Origin: Motilibacter rhizosphaerae
GTDB lineage: Bacteria; Actinomycetota; Actinomycetes; Motilibacterales; Motilibacteraceae
Direction: 5' to 3'
DNA: 64,000 nucleotides
Assembly (NCBI RefSeq): GCF_004216915.1
Contig: NZ_SGXD01000005.1
Location: 124,001 to 188,000 of the forward strand
Position 1 is the first letter of the stretch. Each line of letters opens with the position of its first letter. Shown in pieces: positions 60,836 through 64,000 of the stretch. The position numbers and the translations under genes were made by a program. The notes beneath the pieces were generated by a model, which had not been told where the DNA came from, searched no databases, and worked only from the letters and a program-made list of their open reading frames with translations.

Positions 60836-62053
60836 GTGCGGATCCTCGTGCTCGGGGCCGGAGGCGTGGGGACCGCGGTCGCCCGCACCCTGGCGCGCCG
60901 CGACTTCTACGACACCTGCGTCGTCGCCGACTACGACGCGGCGCGCGCAGGAGCCGCGGTCGACGGGCTCGGCGGGCGCTTCGTCGCGGCTCAGGTCGAC
61001 GCGTCGGACGCGGCCGCGGTCACCGCCCTCGCCCGCGCGCACGGGGCGACGCACGTCCTCAACGCCGTCGACCCCCGCTTCGTCATGCCGGTCTTCGAGG
61101 GGACGCTCGCGGCGGGCGCCGACTACCTCGACATGGCGATGAGCCTCTCTCGCCCGCACCCGGATCAGCCGTACGAGCTGCCGGGGGTGAAGCTCGGTGA
61201 CGAGCAGTTCGCCCAGGCCGAGCGCTGGGAGCGGGCCGGACGGCTCGCGCTCGTCGGCATGGGCGTCGAGCCGGGGCTCTCCGACGTGTTCGCGCGCTAC
61301 GCCGCCGACGAGCTGTTCAGCAGCATCGACGAGCTCGGCACGCGCGACGGCGCGAACCTCGTGGTGGACGGCTACGAGTTCGCCCCGTCGTTCTCGATCT
61401 GGACGACGATCGAGGAGTGCCTCAACCCGCCGGTCGTGTGGGAGCGGGGCACGGGCTGGACCACGACGCCGCCGTTCAGCGAGCCCGAGGTGTTCGACTT
61501 CCCCGAGGGCATCGGGCCGGTCGAGTGCGTCAACGTCGAGCACGAGGAGGTCCTCCTCATGCCGCGCTGGGTCGACGCGGAGCGCGTGACGTTCAAGTAC
61601 GGCCTCGGCAGCGAGTTCATCGACGTCCTGCGCACCCTGCACAAGCTCGGCCTGGACAGCACGACCCCGGTCCCGGTCCGCAGCGCCGGCGGCACCGCGC
61701 TCGTCTCCCCGCGCGACGTCGTCGCCGCCTGCCTGCCCGACCCCGCGACGCTGGGCGACCGCATGTCGGGCAAGACCTGCGCGGGGCTCTGGGTCACCGG
61801 CACAGGCAAGGACGGCCGGCCGCGCGAGGTCTACCTCTACCACGTGGTCGACAACGCCTGGTCGATGGCGGAGTACGCCAGCCAGTGCGTCGTCTGGCAG
61901 ACCGCGGTCAACCCCGTCGTCGCCCTCGAGCTGCTGGCGGAGGGCACCTGGGAGGGCAGTGGCGTCCTGGGGCCGGAGGCCTTCCCGCCGCTGCCGTTCC
62001 TCGAGCGGCTGGCGGGGTACGGCCCCTCGTGGCAGATGGAGGAGCGGGCATGA
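60836..62053 (+). CDS. saccharopine dehydrogenase family protein
   Basis: The 405-residue product has the Rossmann start RILVLGAGGVGTAVARTLAR, then THVLNAVDPRFVMPVFEGTL, GADYLDMAMS, and a C-terminal domain with VEPGLSDVFARYA and VVWQTAVNPVVALELLAEGT. The family covers saccharopine dehydrogenase, lysine 6-dehydrogenase and carboxynorspermidine dehydrogenase. The aldehyde dehydrogenase gene that overlaps its stop (ATGA) suggests that this enzyme makes a semialdehyde which the next one oxidises, as in lysine catabolism. That coupling is inference. GGAAGG precedes the GTG. Confidence 0.88.
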   Translation: MRILVLGAGGVGTAVARTLARRDFYDTCVVADYDAARAGAAVDGLGGRFVAAQVDASDAAAVTALARAHGATHVLNAVDPRFVMPVFEGTLAAGADYLDMAMSLSRPHPDQPYELPGVKLGDEQFAQAERWERAGRLALVGMGVEPGLSDVFARYAADELFSSIDELGTRDGANLVVDGYEFAPSFSIWTTIEECLNPPVVWERGTGWTTTPPFSEPEVFDFPEGIGPVECVNVEHEEVLLMPRWVDAERVTFKYGLGSEFIDVLRTLHKLGLDSTTPVPVRSAGGTALVSPRDVVAACLPDPATLGDRMSGKTCAGLWVTGTGKDGRPREVYLYHVVDNAWSMAEYASQCVVWQTAVNPVVALELLAEGTWEGSGVLGPEAFPPLPFLERLAGYGPSWQMEERA

Positions 62054-63519
62054 GCGAGCGCGAGCGCGAGCTGCTGCGGAGGGTCCCGACGCAGCTGTTC
62101 ATCGGCGGGCAGTGGCGGGACGCGGAGGGGGCCCGTACGGTCCCGGTCGACGACCCCGCCACGCAGGAGGTGCTCGTCGAGGTCGCCGACGCGAGCGTCG
62201 CGGACGGGCGCGCCGCGCTCGACGCCGCGGTCGCGGCTCAGGCGTCCTGGGCGGGCACGGCCCCCCGCGACCGCGCCGAGATCCTGCGCCGGGCCTTCGA
62301 GACCATCACGGCGCGCGCCGAGGAGCTGGCCCTCCTCATGACCCTGGAGATGGGCAAGCCCGTCAAGGAGTCGCTGGGCGAGATCACCTACGCTGCGGAG
62401 TTCTTCCGCTGGTTCTCCGAGGAGGCCGTGCGCGTGCACGGCCGCTGGTCGGCCAACCCGAACGGCCAGACCCGGCTGCTCACGATGAAGCAGCCGGTGG
62501 GTCCGTGCCTGTTCATCACGCCGTGGAACTTCCCGCTGGCGATGGGCACCCGCAAGATCGGCCCGGCGATCGCCGCGGGCTGCACGATGGTCGTCAAGCC
62601 CGCGACGCAGACGCCGCTCTCGATGCTGGCCCTGGCGCAGATCCTCGCCGAGGTCGGCCTGCCCGACGGCGTGCTCAACGTCGTCACGACGACGAGCACC
62701 GCCGAGGTCATGGAGCCGCTCATCCGCGACCCGCGGCTGCGCAAGCTCTCCTTCACCGGCTCCACGGCGGTCGGCAAGAAGCTCGTCGAGCAGTCCGCCG
62801 AGCAGCTGCTCCGCGTCTCGATGGAGCTCGGCGGCAACGCGCCGTTCCTCGTCTTCGGCGACGCCGACCTCGACGCGGCCGTCGAGGGCGCGATGCTGGC
62901 CAAGATGCGCAACATGGGCGAGGCCTGCACGGCGGCCAACCGCTTCCTCGTCCACGAGTCCGTCGCCGACGAGTTCGCCCGCCGGCTCTCCGAGCGGATG
63001 GGCGGGCTGCGCGTCGGGCGCGGCACCGAGGACGGCGTCGACGTCGGTCCGCTGGTCGACGAGAAGTCCCGCGACAAGGTCGAGCGGCTCGTCGACGACG
63101 CCGTCTCGGCCGGCGCCGACGTGCTGACCGGCGGGTCGCGCACGGGGGAGCGCGGGTGGTTCTACTCGCCGACCGTGCTCGCGGGCGTGCCGACGAGCGC
63201 GCAGCTCTTCCGCGAGGAGATCTTCGGGCCCGTCGCGCCCGTCATCCCGTTCGGCACGGACGACGAGGGCGTGGCGCTCGCCAACGACACCGAGTACGGC
63301 TTGGTCGCCTACGCGTTCACGAAGGACCTCGACCGCGCCCTCCGGGTGTCCGAGGCGCTGGAGAGCGGCATGGTCGGCCTCAACACCGGCATCGTCTCCA
63401 ACCCCGCCGCGCCGTTCGGCGGGGTGAAGCAGAGCGGGTTCGGGCGCGAGGGCGGCTTCGAGGGGATCGACGAGTACCTCGAGACGAAGTACGTCGCCAT
63501 CCCGCTCGCGCCCCGCTAG
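62050..63519 (+). CDS. NAD(P)-dependent aldehyde dehydrogenase, succinate-semialdehyde type
   Basis: The 489-residue product has LFIGGQWRDAEG, TLEMGKPVKESLGEI, PWNFPLAMGTRKIGPAIAAG, FTGSTAVGKKL, the general-base Glu in MELGGNAPFLVF and the catalytic Cys in MGEACTAANRFLV. It ends with FGGVKQSGFGREGGFEGIDE. These motifs best fit GabD-like succinate-semialdehyde dehydrogenases, although a lysine- or polyamine-derived semialdehyde is equally possible given the upstream gene. It is co-translated with that gene. Its stop shares CTAG with the opposing TetR gene. Confidence 0.92.
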   Translation: MSERERELLRRVPTQLFIGGQWRDAEGARTVPVDDPATQEVLVEVADASVADGRAALDAAVAAQASWAGTAPRDRAEILRRAFETITARAEELALLMTLEMGKPVKESLGEITYAAEFFRWFSEEAVRVHGRWSANPNGQTRLLTMKQPVGPCLFITPWNFPLAMGTRKIGPAIAAGCTMVVKPATQTPLSMLALAQILAEVGLPDGVLNVVTTTSTAEVMEPLIRDPRLRKLSFTGSTAVGKKLVEQSAEQLLRVSMELGGNAPFLVFGDADLDAAVEGAMLAKMRNMGEACTAANRFLVHESVADEFARRLSERMGGLRVGRGTEDGVDVGPLVDEKSRDKVERLVDDAVSAGADVLTGGSRTGERGWFYSPTVLAGVPTSAQLFREEIFGPVAPVIPFGTDDEGVALANDTEYGLVAYAFTKDLDRALRVSEALESGMVGLNTGIVSNPAAPFGGVKQSGFGREGGFEGIDEYLETKYVAIPLAPR

Positions 63520-64000
63520 TCCGCGCCGGTGGCGCCGATGAGCTCGGCGACGCCGTCGAGGATGCGACCCAGCCCGAACTCGTAGCTCGCCTCGGCGAAG
63601 TCGACCTCCTGCGGCTCGTCCTCGAGCGCGCCGCTGGCCTGCGCGGCCCACACGTGCGGATGGGACTCGGGGCTGACCAGGGCCCGCAGGTGCAGGACGT
63701 AGCGCAGCGCCGCCTCGGGGCTGTCGGCCGATTGCACCTGCAGGCCGAGCAGCGTCTGCCCGCGCGTGTAGACGTCGCCGAGCAGGATGGTGTCGAGCCG
63801 CTGCTGCTGGGTGAGCGGGGTGCGGGCGAGCGCGGCGAGGCCGGCCTCCATCCAGCCCAGCGCGTACGGCGTGAGCGGCGGCTCGGTCACCGGGATCTGC
63901 AGCACCCACGGGTGCCGGAGCAGGCCACGGCGCATCGCGCGGCACCACGCGGCGAGCGCGGCGCGCCAGTCGTCCGCGGGCTCGGCGGGGACGGGGCAGG
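63516..64000 (-). CDS. TetR/AcrR family regulator, C-terminal part (gene runs off the window)
   Basis: At least 160 residues are open to the window edge; the DNA-binding N-terminus lies beyond it. The visible part starts AEPADDWRAALAAWCRAMRR and continues RHPWVLQIPVTEPPLTPYAL, TQQQRLDTILLGDVYTRGQT and ASYEFGLGRILDGVAELIG. This is the ligand-binding TetR_C layout (DWR...RHPWV). It converges with the aldehyde dehydrogenase gene; the two stops share CTAG. A role in regulating the dehydrogenase pair is possible but unproven. Confidence 0.87.
   Translation of the reverse strand, partial: CPVPAEPADDWRAALAAWCRAMRRGLLRHPWVLQIPVTEPPLTPYALGWMEAGLAALARTPLTQQQRLDTILLGDVYTRGQTLLGLQVQSADSPEAALRYVLHLRALVSPESHPHVWAAQASGALEDEPQEVDFAEASYEFGLGRILDGVAELIGATGAD

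Overview
The window is a dense, very GC-rich stretch of an actinobacterial chromosome. The evidence is many GTG starts and a gene set that is diagnostic when found together: mycothiol ligase mshC with its usual neighbours, a complete Pup-proteasome locus (arc, dop, pup, prcB, prcA, pafA, pafB, pafC), rbpA, a HelY-type helicase, and separate lnt and polyprenol-phosphate mannose synthase genes. I cannot fix the order or genus from this sequence. About 61 protein genes and one tRNA-Leu are supported. I see no transposase, phage gene, CRISPR array or rRNA.

Layout. 0-6.4 kb: end of an FtsX-like permease, a GH3 lipoprotein, a small conserved protein, tRNA-Leu(GAG), an M20 peptidase, small conserved genes, a RecD-like remnant protein and an aldo/keto reductase relative that has lost its catalytic residues. 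6.4-10.5 kb: uppP and the mycothiol-linked run (phosphomutase-like, DUF3090, SCO1664-like kinase fold, mshC). 10.5-18.5 kb: hybrid histidine kinase, PAC2 protein, B12-dependent metH, HAD phosphatase. 18.6-24 kb: ABC efflux pair and a two-component system, all on the minus strand. 24-44 kb: M50 protease, trmI and the Pup-proteasome region. arc is separated from dop by seven genes (VOC, CPBP protease, DUF2277, membrane protein, ATP-grasp-like, GT2, HemK-like). Then follow dop-pup-prcB-prcA, a ChaB/Rho_N protein, an AlkA-like glycosylase, pafA, an inverted-repeat-bounded single-gene unit, DUF3866, an FKBP, pafB-pafC and a Cys4 protein. 44-49.4 kb: tatA-tatC, helY and a 5'-3' exonuclease. 49.4-64 kb: M24 peptidase, CAP protein, YtcJ-like amidohydrolase, a large secreted FG-GAP protein, lnt-ppm-fxsA, rbpA, lycopene-cyclase-like, saccharopine-dehydrogenase-like and aldehyde dehydrogenase genes, and a partial TetR regulator.

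How it works together. PafA conjugates Pup to target lysines, ARC unfolds tagged proteins into the PrcA/PrcB core, and Dop removes Pup. PafB/PafC are the WYL regulators of the actinobacterial DNA-damage response. A sequence resembling their recognition promoter sits directly before the AlkA-like gene in the same locus. rbpA carries a good match to a SigR (thiol-oxidative stress) promoter, which fits a mycothiol-using cell.

Most interesting points: (1) a 1295-bp unit at 38994-40288, between the 3' ends of pafA and the DUF3866 gene, holding one AbiEi/DUF559-type gene between 35-bp inverted repeats that match at 34 positions and extend with weaker similarity to 88 bp; (2) Pup encoded with a C-terminal Glu although Dop is present; (3) the PafBC-like and SigR-like promoters; (4) an inverted repeat over the pafA -10 box; (5) about ten genes whose -10 box lies 5-8 bases before the start codon, implying leaderless mRNAs; (6) an orphan TTGACA-type promoter in the only gap above 500 bp.
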